This document shows positions 57,673 to 64,000 of a stretch of 64,000 nt of DNA, in pieces. Positions within the stretch are counted from its first letter, which is position 1; the number at the start of each line of letters is the position of its first letter. A program made the position numbers and the translations under genes. The notes under the pieces are model-generated. The model saw only the letters and a program-made list of their open reading frames with translations, did no database searches and was not told where the DNA came from. Origin of the DNA: SIG440 sp045120135 (GTDB taxonomy: Bacteria; Bacillota; Clostridia; Monoglobales; Monoglobaceae). The stretch lies in the NCBI GenBank assembly GCA_045120135.1, contig JBGVEN010000017.1:1-64000 (forward strand). The letters run 5' to 3'.

Positions 57673-58954
57673 ATTTTTCAACCTCATCTGAAAGCTTGCT
57701 TAAATCCTCACCCCACAATTTTTCATTGGCAAGAATTGTTTTAACGTCTGAGTTTTTCATAAATTCACAAATTTCCTTATCGTCGTTGGGTATATCGGTT
57801 TTGTAGAACTCGATAAGCTTTGCAAAGGAAAACAGCAGGTGCTGAGGAAATTTATTATAGCGTTTTATGTATTCGAGAATTGAGGGAAGAACCCTTACCT
57901 TGAATTTGCTGACCGAATTAAGTGAGATAGATGAGCAAAGATGCTTGATGTAGGGGTTACGAAATCTTTCAAAAACATCATTTGCGTAGGATAAAAGCTC
58001 TTCCTCGGGGAGGTCGAGAGTAGGGTTAATTTCCTCGAAAACACAGGCTTTGACAAAATCAAAGAGCTCCGTGTTGTCCATACAATCCTTGACAGTTTCC
58101 ACGCCTTTCAGCATTGCATAGGGTATCATTGAGGTGTGTGCGCCGTTGAGTATACGAACCTTTCGGGTACGGTAGTTTTCGAGGCTTTCGGTGAATATTA
58201 TATTGAGACCGGTTTTGTCCAGGGGAAGCTCGCTTGTGATGCTTTCAGGACCCTCGATAACCCAGAGGTGGAACAACTCGCTGGTATTAAGCATATTGTC
58301 CTCGTAGCCGAGATTAATTTCCTCATCTTTTGGGTAGCCGGTTACAATGCGGTCAACCAAGGTATTGCAGAATATATTTTTTGCTTCAAGCCAGTTTTTA
58401 AATTCGCAGCCCAGCTGCCAGTCATCAGCATATTTTGAGATTATTTCTTTTAGTGTGCTGCCGTTTTTGTCAATAAGTTCGCAGGGGAGAAAGATAAATC
58501 CGTCAAGCCCGAGCAAAAAACGTTTGTGGAGAAGTGCGGTAACTTTGGCGGGGAAGGATTTGGGCGGCGTATCGGTCAATTTGTCCGTCTCAATATATTC
58601 AATTCCTGCTTCGGTGGTATTGGAAAAAATAAATCTGAGGTCGGGGTTTTCGGCAAGGGCAAGGTAACTGTTCCAGTTGTCATATGGTTTTACACATCTG
58701 GAAATTACATCAATAACCTTGTTTTCCACGGTGGGAGTGCCGTTTTGCATACCTCGCATAATATGGGTGTAGGTGCAGTTTTGTTCTTCCAGCTTGTCGC
58801 AAAGACCTGTGGCTATGGGCTGGACAACCACAACGCTGCCGTTAAAGTCTGTTTTTTCGTTGGTAATCTGAAGTATCCAGTCGACAAAGCCACGCAAAAA
58901 GCCGCCTTCACCAAACTGAATAGCTCTTTCGGGTCTGTTTTTTTTGCTGAGCAA
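57659..58954 (-). CDS. uxaB: Tagaturonate reductase
   Basis: A 431-residue long-chain mannitol-dehydrogenase-family enzyme reducing D-tagaturonate to D-altronate with NADH. Markers: AIQFGEGGFLRGFVDW at the N-terminus (cofactor), RFIFSNTTEAGI, the catalytic KVRILNGAHTSMIPYA block, and RFRNPYIKH. TTG start at 58,954 behind ACGGAGGCG. The sequence fits UxaB better than fructuronate reductase UxuB. First gene of the operon; the promoter region facing the AraC gene has a TATAAT (58,976-58,981) but a poor -35, in line with activator dependence. Confidence 0.9.
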   Translation of the reverse strand: MLSKKNRPERAIQFGEGGFLRGFVDWILQITNEKTDFNGSVVVVQPIATGLCDKLEEQNCTYTHIMRGMQNGTPTVENKVIDVISRCVKPYDNWNSYLALAENPDLRFIFSNTTEAGIEYIETDKLTDTPPKSFPAKVTALLHKRFLLGLDGFIFLPCELIDKNGSTLKEIISKYADDWQLGCEFKNWLEAKNIFCNTLVDRIVTGYPKDEEINLGYEDNMLNTSELFHLWVIEGPESITSELPLDKTGLNIIFTESLENYRTRKVRILNGAHTSMIPYAMLKGVETVKDCMDNTELFDFVKACVFEEINPTLDLPEEELLSYANDVFERFRNPYIKHLCSSISLNSVSKFKVRVLPSILEYIKRYNKFPQHLLFSFAKLIEFYKTDIPNDDKEICEFMKNSDVKTILANEKLWGEDLSKLSDEVEKYVNK

Positions 58955-59056
58955 TTCTATCGCCTCCGTATATTTATTATATCTTCATATTAAAACAAAT
59001 TTATTTTGATTTCCTTGAAAATATTGCTTGATTTAATAAAAAATACAAAAATTTTG

Positions 59057-59085
59057 TTGACATATAGCGGAGATTGGGCTAAACT
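59057..59085 (+). promoter_or_regulatory. Promoter of the second AraC-family gene
   Basis: TTGACA (59,057-59,062), 17-nt spacer, TAAACT (59,080-59,085). Confidence 0.7.
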
Positions 59086-59101
59086 GAAAAAGGTGATTTG
59101 T

Positions 59102-59908
59102 ATGGCGGTATTCAGTAACGAAAATTCATGTTTCTTTGAACGGAAAAGACATATCAAGCCTATGACCATGCCGAGCGCTCATTATCACGATACGCACGAG
59201 TTGTATTTTTTGGAAAAGGGACAGACTAAGTATTTTATCGGTAATGAGATTTATATGCTTCAGCCGGGAGATATGGTGTTTATACCTAAATTTGTGTTTC
59301 ATAAAACTGATAACGGTCAAAATCGGGTTGAAAGACTGAGGTTTTCCTTTGATGACAATTTTGCGGGCAGCGATTGTCAAAGGTATATTGACGAGTTGAA
59401 GGAGAAGAGATTTATCAGAATACCTGAGGCACGACTTGATGACTTTAAAAGTATTATTGAAAGGTTAGAGAAAGAGAATGTTCAAAAGAAAAAGGGCTAT
59501 GAGGATATGCAGAGCCTTTGTTTTATGCAGATGCTTATTTTGATTTCACGGTACTGCACGGCGTCAGGGACTAATTTAGGCAAGACCGAACAGACAGCGC
59601 AAAGTATTGCCAAGTATATAAGCGAAAATTTCAGTAGTGACTTGAGTCTTGAGGTACTTGCAGAAAAGTATTCAATGAGTCCGTGTCACTTATCAAGAAT
59701 GTTCAAAAAGGCTGTCGGGATAAGCCTTTGCGAGTATATAAATATATCGAGGATTACTGCGGCTGAAAGATTGCTCCGCAATATGGATATGACGGTAACG
59801 CAGATTGCAACCGAGTGCGGCTTTAATGACAGCAACTATTTTGCGACGGTTTTTAAGCGGCTTAAAGGGGTTACACCCAAAAAATATTCGTTGGAGAGAA
59901 GAGGATGA
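59102..59908 (+). CDS. AraC-family regulator of the uronate operon
   Basis: 268 residues. N-terminal cupin (SAHYHDTHELYFLEKGQTKY, MLQPGDMVFIPKFVFHKT) for ligand sensing, C-terminal AraC DNA-binding domain (SLEVLAEKYSMSPCHLSRMF and VTQIATECGFNDSNYFATVF, ending GVTPKKYS). It is divergent from uxaB and so the probable activator of that operon. ATG at 59,102 with AAGGTGAT; an open frame from 59,006 would include the promoter. Inducer not known. Confidence 0.9.
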   Translation: MAVFSNENSCFFERKRHIKPMTMPSAHYHDTHELYFLEKGQTKYFIGNEIYMLQPGDMVFIPKFVFHKTDNGQNRVERLRFSFDDNFAGSDCQRYIDELKEKRFIRIPEARLDDFKSIIERLEKENVQKKKGYEDMQSLCFMQMLILISRYCTASGTNLGKTEQTAQSIAKYISENFSSDLSLEVLAEKYSMSPCHLSRMFKKAVGISLCEYINISRITAAERLLRNMDMTVTQIATECGFNDSNYFATVFKRLKGVTPKKYSLERRG

Positions 59909-59912
59909 AAAA

Positions 59913-59942
59913 CACCCTTGCAAACAATCGTTTGCAAGGGTG
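59913..59942. terminator. Terminator-like hairpin after the AraC gene
   Basis: CACCCTTGCAAAC (59,913-59,925) pairs with GTTTGCAAGGGTG (59,930-59,942); A-rich before, weakly T-rich after. Confidence 0.65.
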
Positions 59943-59966
59943 CTGCTATTTGTAAAGTGTTTTTTC

Positions 59967-60000
59967 TAAGATTTTTCACTGTGCTCAGAATGACATAAGG
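59967..60000 (+). repeat. Dispersed AAGATTTTTCnC..CTCAGAATGACA repeat, copy 3
   Basis: CTAAGATTTTTCACTGTG followed by CTCAGAATGACATAAGG, between convergent genes. Confidence 0.5.
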
Positions 60001-60030
60001 GAGTCAAAGTGACAAGCGGAAATGTTGGGG

Positions 60031-60999
60031 TTAGCAGTCTTTAAATCTCAGGAAAATTTTTAATGTTTTGCTTTCGCCGGGGGCAAGGAATTTGAGAATT
60101 TCCTTTTCGCGCATTATATTTCTGCCGTCGGGGTAGCAGTTGGCAGGTTCTAAGCCCAGAACATATTCGTATTCGCCCATCATTTTCCATTCGGTGAAGC
60201 AATCGAGGGTGCTCTGGTCAAAGGTCATTTCCAGCTCTGCGCCGATTTCGGGGTTTTTAAGGGAGATGTATGGGTCGGTATCAAATGTGTGATAGTAGCA
60301 TTGCTCTACAAAATCGTCGGTGGGAACAAGCATTTTGTCCCAAGTGTCGATATCTTCGGCTGCGTGGTCATCTCTTGGCTCGACTTTGACGGATGAGATT
60401 GTGAGAATAGATTTTTCGCTGAGCAGAGGATAACCCATATTGCAATGATACATAAGCATAAACGGGGTTTCACGACAGCTAATGTTTGTGATTTTGTCGG
60501 TTATGGTAAGGGTGTTTTCGTGAAGTCCGCAAAGATATTCACGTTCAAAAAGGAATTGGTGTCCCCCCAGCGAGCCGTCACGCATTGTGGCGGTAATTTT
60601 TATATATTTATCGTCTGTCGAATATGAAAAACTTTCACAGGGGATATGCGAGATATTGCCGTGAAGGGGGAGTTCTTCGCCACAGTCCGTGCAAGGCTCG
60701 CCAACAGCGGTAAGTCCGCAAGTAGTGAGAAAACCGGTGGTGAATGATTTTAAAAATCCGTCACCTTTATTGTCATAGTACTGGGGTGCGACAAGACCGC
60801 AAGGGGCAATGTATGCCATACTGTTGCCTTTGTAGAAAAGGTAGGGGATATCTGCGCATCTGTCCAGAGATACTGTGAAGTCGAGGCCTTTGCCGTTGCG
60901 AACCTCCAAAAGGCGCATTCCGTCGGCTTTGCCACCGACCATTCGGGTTTCGCGCACACCACAGATTTGTGATGGGTGGCCTATATATTTGTTCATCAT
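60031..60999 (-). CDS. DUF4432 aldose-1-epimerase-like protein
   Basis: A 322-residue galactose-mutarotase-fold protein of the DUF4432 group. Features: GLDFTVSLDRCADIPYLFYKG (about 37-57), a central ELPLHGNISHIPCE histidine region, FMLMYHCNMGYPLL and a final LGLEPANCYPDGR strand. Such proteins are thought to bind or interconvert sugar anomers or acids and often sit in uronate loci. It lies next to the uronate operon but is a separate unit. Catalytic activity is not certain. Two adjacent start ATGs are possible. Confidence 0.82.
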   Translation of the reverse strand: MMNKYIGHPSQICGVRETRMVGGKADGMRLLEVRNGKGLDFTVSLDRCADIPYLFYKGNSMAYIAPCGLVAPQYYDNKGDGFLKSFTTGFLTTCGLTAVGEPCTDCGEELPLHGNISHIPCESFSYSTDDKYIKITATMRDGSLGGHQFLFEREYLCGLHENTLTITDKITNISCRETPFMLMYHCNMGYPLLSEKSILTISSVKVEPRDDHAAEDIDTWDKMLVPTDDFVEQCYYHTFDTDPYISLKNPEIGAELEMTFDQSTLDCFTEWKMMGEYEYVLGLEPANCYPDGRNIMREKEILKFLAPGESKTLKIFLRFKDC

Positions 61000-61077
61000 A
61001 TTTAATCACTCCAAATATCAGTATATATTTATATTAACAAAAAGTGGGAAGAATTTCAATGGGAAATTGAAAAACTG

Positions 61078-61106
61078 TTGACACGGGCAGAGGAGTGGGA
61101 TATAAT
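61078..61106 (+). promoter_or_regulatory. Consensus promoter of the M20 hydrolase gene
   Basis: TTGACA (61,078-61,083), 17-nt spacer, TATAAT (61,101-61,106). Confidence 0.85.
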
Positions 61107-61135
61107 TTATGTAATGATGTTTGGAGGAGATTGCA

Positions 61136-62341
61136 ATGCTTCAAATTGAAAAAATCCTTGATATTGTAAAAAGCCTTGAACCAAAGCTCATCGAAGAACG
61201 CCGCAGATTTCACGAAAACGCCGAGCTTTCGGGTGTTGAATTTGAGACAATGGTGTACATACTGGACGAGATGACCAAGCTTGGACTTGAGCCGGTGTGG
61301 ATAAGGGAGCCTGTTTCGGCATATTTTGTGTTTGATACCGGGAAGCCGGGCAAAACTCTGGCGCTCCGTGCGGATATTGATGCTTTGCCAATTGATGAAG
61401 ATGAGTATAATCTTAAGCAGAAAAAGGCGGTTGTTTCAAAAAATGCAGGGGCATGTCACGCCTGCGGCCACGATGGACACGCGGCAATGCTGATGTCAAT
61501 TGCCCGTGCGGTTGTTGCGAACAAGGACGAGCTTTGCGGCAGGTTTATATTCTTTTTTGAATCGGCAGAGGAGGGGGAAGCGGAGTTTGACTGCGCTGAG
61601 CTGTTTTGCGATGTGTTGAAAACGCTCAAGCCCGATGCGGTTTGGGGTATGCATATATGCGGATTTATGGATTGCGGAAAGATTTCTGTTCAGGCGGGGC
61701 CGAGAATGGCATCGCCCGGTTGTTTTGAAATCAAAATTATTGGTCGTGGAGGACACGGATCAAAACCATACCAGTCAATCAATCCCTTGAACACTGCGGC
61801 AGAACTTGTGACAAAACTGCAGACTATTATTTCTACCAAAATCCCAACGGACGAGATTGCGACTCTTGCGGTTACGGCAATTAATGGTGGGGACACATGG
61901 AATATTATTCCCGATACCTGTACTGTTCTTGGCAACTTCCGTTGTTGCAGTCAGAAGATATATAATCTGATTGGAGAACAGATACGATTGATTACAGAAT
62001 CGGTATGTGCGGCAAACAGCTGTTCGTTTGAATATATAAAAATGCCGAATGGTGAAGTTATCAGACCGGTTGTGAATGATCCGGAAATTTCTGCGATTGC
62101 GGAGGCGGCACTTGATAAAATTCTTCCCGGGGCAAGAATTCAGGAGCCTATCTGGATGGGCTCTGAGTCGTTTGGCTCGTATCAGAGAGTTGTGCCCGGG
62201 GTATTTGCTTTTATTGGTGTGAGAAACGAGGAGCTGGGCAGCGGAGCGGCACATCACAATGCAAAGTTTGACATGGATGAGCGTGGTCTTGCTCTTGGCG
62301 TTGCGACAACACTTCAGTTTGTTTCGGATTTTATGGGGTAG
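61136..62341 (+). CDS. M20-family metallo-amidohydrolase
   Basis: A 401-residue zinc hydrolase of the M20D (IAA-amino-acid hydrolase/AbgB-like) group. RADIDALPI is followed by the metal-binding CHACGHDGHAAML (Cys/His, about 108-120) and the catalytic ESAEEGE; a dimerisation domain (GRGGHGSKPYQSI) sits in the middle, and the final AHHNAKFDMDE His ligand is near the end. It releases amino acids or similar from N-acyl compounds. ATG at 61,136 has TGGAGGAGATTG. Substrate cannot be told from sequence. Single gene. Confidence 0.9.
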   Translation: MLQIEKILDIVKSLEPKLIEERRRFHENAELSGVEFETMVYILDEMTKLGLEPVWIREPVSAYFVFDTGKPGKTLALRADIDALPIDEDEYNLKQKKAVVSKNAGACHACGHDGHAAMLMSIARAVVANKDELCGRFIFFFESAEEGEAEFDCAELFCDVLKTLKPDAVWGMHICGFMDCGKISVQAGPRMASPGCFEIKIIGRGGHGSKPYQSINPLNTAAELVTKLQTIISTKIPTDEIATLAVTAINGGDTWNIIPDTCTVLGNFRCCSQKIYNLIGEQIRLITESVCAANSCSFEYIKMPNGEVIRPVVNDPEISAIAEAALDKILPGARIQEPIWMGSESFGSYQRVVPGVFAFIGVRNEELGSGAAHHNAKFDMDERGLALGVATTLQFVSDFMG

Positions 62342-62412
62342 GGGTGCAATCACTTGCGAAATATGCCTCAATATGTGCGTCCACGAATGATCTTATATCA
62401 TTAAATTTACCA

Positions 62413-62440
62413 AGACAATAGAACCGTCCCTCTGTGTTTG
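62413..62440 (-). repeat. REP-like GGGACGGTTCT repeat, copy 3
   Basis: On the minus strand, AGAGGGACGGTTCTATTGTC; same core as the other copies. Confidence 0.55.
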
Positions 62441-62473
62441 CCCACCCCTGTGTTTAGTCAGTTGCTTTCAGAG

Positions 62474-62509
62474 CCAAGTGTAGGGTTAAAAAACCTACAC
62501 TTGGTTTTT
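62474..62509 (+). terminator. Terminator downstream of the M20 gene
   Basis: CCAAGTGTAGG (62,474-62,484) pairs with CCTACACTTGG (62,494-62,504), then T5. Confidence 0.85.
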
Positions 62510-62609
62510 GTATAGCGAAAACCACGCAATAGTTTGAACGTTAGAAAGTATTGAATTTAAAAATATTGTATGATATAGTATTTTATATCAAAACAAGAAT
62601 AGGAGTTTA

Positions 62610-62798
62610 ATGCAAATGATAGAGTTTGAATACTTAGTCGAGGATATGGAGCTTGTCGAAGACTGGATCGGTATGAATGAGTTGGGTAATCTCGGTTGGG
62701 AATTGGTTTGTTGCATTGAGTCGCAAGGAAAATTGATTTTTAAAAGACTTGTTGATGAAGCAAGGTTTTTTGAAGATATGGAATATGATAAAGATTAA
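62610..62798 (+). CDS. Small DUF4177-like protein, 62 aa
   Basis: Starts MQMIEFEYLVEDMELVEDW, with the pattern NELGNLGWELVCCIESQGKLIFKR typical of DUF4177 and related small 'WEL' domains. Acidic C-terminal tail. SD TAGGAGTTT directly before the ATG with tight spacing. Function unknown. Confidence 0.65.
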   Translation: MQMIEFEYLVEDMELVEDWIGMNELGNLGWELVCCIESQGKLIFKRLVDEARFFEDMEYDKD

Positions 62799-62817
62799 GC
62801 ATAAGGTCGTTTGCGAA

Positions 62818-62845
62818 AGACAGGGGGACGGTTCTCCTGTCTCCC
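62818..62845 (+). repeat. REP-like GGGGACGGTTCT repeat, copy 4
   Basis: GGGGACGGTTCT flanked by the 7-bp complementary arms AGACAGG and CCTGTCT: the best-formed hairpin of the set. Confidence 0.65.
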
Positions 62846-62867
62846 TGCCTTGCATGTCGTTATACAA

Positions 62868-62905
62868 AAAAAGCAGAAACGGAAATTTTCCGTTTCTGCT
62901 TTTTG
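62868..62905. terminator. Bidirectional terminator before clpC 3' end
   Basis: AGCAGAAACGGAAA (62,872-62,885) pairs with TTTCCGTTTCTGCT (62,887-62,900), with A and T tracts on the two sides. Confidence 0.88.
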
Positions 62906-64000
62906 TTATTTTGTGATGTCGAATTTATCGTCTTTAAACTCTACTGTTATGGTGTCGCCATTCTTCACTGTGCCGTCGAGCATTTTTTCGGCAAGCATAT
63001 CCTCAATATCGGACTGAATTGCACGGCGGAGCGGTCTTGCACCGTAGGTGGGGTCAAAGCCGACATCTGCAATTCTGTCGATTGCGCTATCCGCAAATGT
63101 CGCTGTTATACCATTTGCGGCAAGTCTTTCGTTAAGGGTGGCAAGCATTTTTGTTGCGATTTCCTTAATGTGGTCACGGCTGAGCTGGGTGAAGATAATT
63201 ATATCATCAATTCGGTTAAGAAATTCCGGCTTGAATGCCCGTCTCAGTTCTCCCATTACATCCGACTTGATTTTTGCGTGGTCACGCTCGGCGTTGCTTT
63301 CGCCTGCTGAGAAGCCTAGACTTTTGTTTTCGGTAATCATTCGGGCACCTAAGTTAGAGGTCATAATGATTACTGTGTTGCGAAAGTCCACCCGTCTGCC
63401 CTGAGAATCGGTGAGAATTCCGTCCTCTAAAATCTGGAGAAGAATGTTAAATACATCGGGATGAGCTTTTTCGATCTCGTCGAAGAGTATTACCGAATAC
63501 GGCTTTCTGCGGACTTTTTCGGTCAGCTGACCGCCCTCATCATAGCCTACATAGCCGGGGGGTGAGCCTACCATACGGGATACGGCGTGCTTTTCCATAT
63601 ATTCGGACATATCGACACGGATGAGTGCTTCCTCGTCGCCGAACATTGCCTCGGAGAGTGCCTTTGAAAGCTCGGTTTTACCTACACCGGTAGGACCGAG
63701 GAAGATAAACGAGCCAATTGGGCGTTTGGGGTCTTTGAGACCGACTCTGCCGCGACGTACGGCTTTGGCAACTGAGGTAACTGCTTCGCTTTGACCGATA
63801 ACCCTTTTATGAAGAACTTCTTCAAGCTTCAAAAGACGTGCACTTTCATCGTCTTCAAGGGATTTTACGGGGATACCCGTCCATGACGAAACGATTTCGG
63901 CAATTTCGGCTTCGGTGACTTCTACATTCCCTGTGCGGCTTTCGTCTGCCCAGCTTTCCTTTTGCTTTTTCAGACCTTCGGTCAGTTCACGCTCATCATC
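62906..64000 (-). CDS. clpC: ATP-dependent Clp protease ATP-binding subunit ClpC, C-terminal part (cut by window end)
   Basis: 365 in-frame codons to the window edge. Present: the end of the M-domain/linker, SWTGIPVKSLED, VIGQSEAV, the second AAA+ module with Walker A GPTGVGKTELSKAL and Walker B VILFDEIEKAHP, sensor 1 IIMTSNLG, GYDEGGQLTEKVRRKPY, and the arginine-finger region FLNRIDDIIIF. Ends shortly after the D2-small domain like ClpC, without a ClpB-type tail. Unfolds substrates for ClpP, with MecA (18,320) as a known partner in relatives. The N-domain is outside the window, so ClpC rather than ClpE is a best guess. Confidence 0.88.
   Translation of the reverse strand, partial: DDERELTEGLKKQKESWADESRTGNVEVTEAEIAEIVSSWTGIPVKSLEDDESARLLKLEEVLHKRVIGQSEAVTSVAKAVRRGRVGLKDPKRPIGSFIFLGPTGVGKTELSKALSEAMFGDEEALIRVDMSEYMEKHAVSRMVGSPPGYVGYDEGGQLTEKVRRKPYSVILFDEIEKAHPDVFNILLQILEDGILTDSQGRRVDFRNTVIIMTSNLGARMITENKSLGFSAGESNAERDHAKIKSDVMGELRRAFKPEFLNRIDDIIIFTQLSRDHIKEIATKMLATLNERLAANGITATFADSAIDRIADVGFDPTYGARPLRRAIQSDIEDMLAEKMLDGTVKNGDTITVEFKDDKFDITK

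Noticed and set aside
1..64000. CRISPR array
   Set aside because: No regularly spaced direct repeats of CRISPR length; the repeats seen are dispersed palindromes or protein-coding repeats in the RHS and Ig-like genes.

Overview
The window looks like a chromosomal segment of an anaerobic, spore-forming member of the Clostridia, probably a gut Oscillospirales/Ruminococcaceae-type organism. The reasons are: the anaerobic (glycyl-radical) ribonucleotide reductase pair nrdD/nrdG; the sporulation genes yabP, yabQ and a PdaB-like deacetylase; mecA and clpC; low-to-moderate GC; AGGAGG-type ribosome binding sites; consensus sigma-A promoters; and two operons for sugar-acid and glucuronide use. Taxonomy below that level is inference.

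Layout. 1-2.8 kb: the 3' end of a DUF4143 AAA+ protein and a large secreted protein with a structured leader. 3-7.2 kb: a four-gene sugar-acid operon (lactonase-like, SDR dehydrogenase, enolase-superfamily dehydratase, KDPG-type aldolase) diverging from an AraC regulator. 7.3-10.8 kb: nrdDG behind tandem NrdR boxes, then an intergenic region packed with RNA-like structures, a strong small-RNA candidate and tRNA-Gly(GCC). 10.9-18 kb: a secreted subtilase, then folC and folT under a tetrahydrofolate riboswitch, coaD and rsmD, and a second small-RNA candidate. 18.2-23 kb: mecA, yabP, yabQ, divIC, an S1 protein, nfeD, an SPFH protein and yebC. 51.6-64 kb: malic enzyme, the uxaB-uxaA-GH2-uxaC operon with its AraC regulator, an aldose-epimerase-like protein, an M20 hydrolase and the 3' part of clpC.

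Between 23,434 and 50,966 lies a mobile element of about 27.5 kb that splits a PdaB-like sporulation deacetylase gene. The C-terminal half is at 23,089-23,433 and the N-terminal half at 50,967-51,494. Joining the flanks across a TC/GA dinucleotide restores a 290-codon reading frame. The reconstructed attB and attP are both symmetric around that dinucleotide, as expected for a large serine integrase. The right end carries a repressor, an ImmA-like peptidase and a large serine recombinase. The interior holds a second large serine recombinase, a small resolvase, a short relaxase, an excisionase-like protein, an amidoligase/glutamine-amidotransferase pair, a GIY-YIG protein, and several toxin modules: MuF-barnase/barstar, Fic, and an RHS protein with immunity genes.

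The most striking feature is inside that element. The RHS gene (39,336-45,065) carries an HNH-type toxin tip followed by an immunity gene. About 3.5 kb away, on the opposite strand, is a start-less second tip with a restriction-nuclease-like toxin and its own immunity gene. The second tip begins with an 89-bp copy of the end of the RHS core, identical in sequence and reading register. Inversion between the two copies would exchange toxin and immunity together. A REP-associated transposase with nested inverted repeats sits in the middle of the invertible segment. This is read from sequence; inversion itself is not shown.
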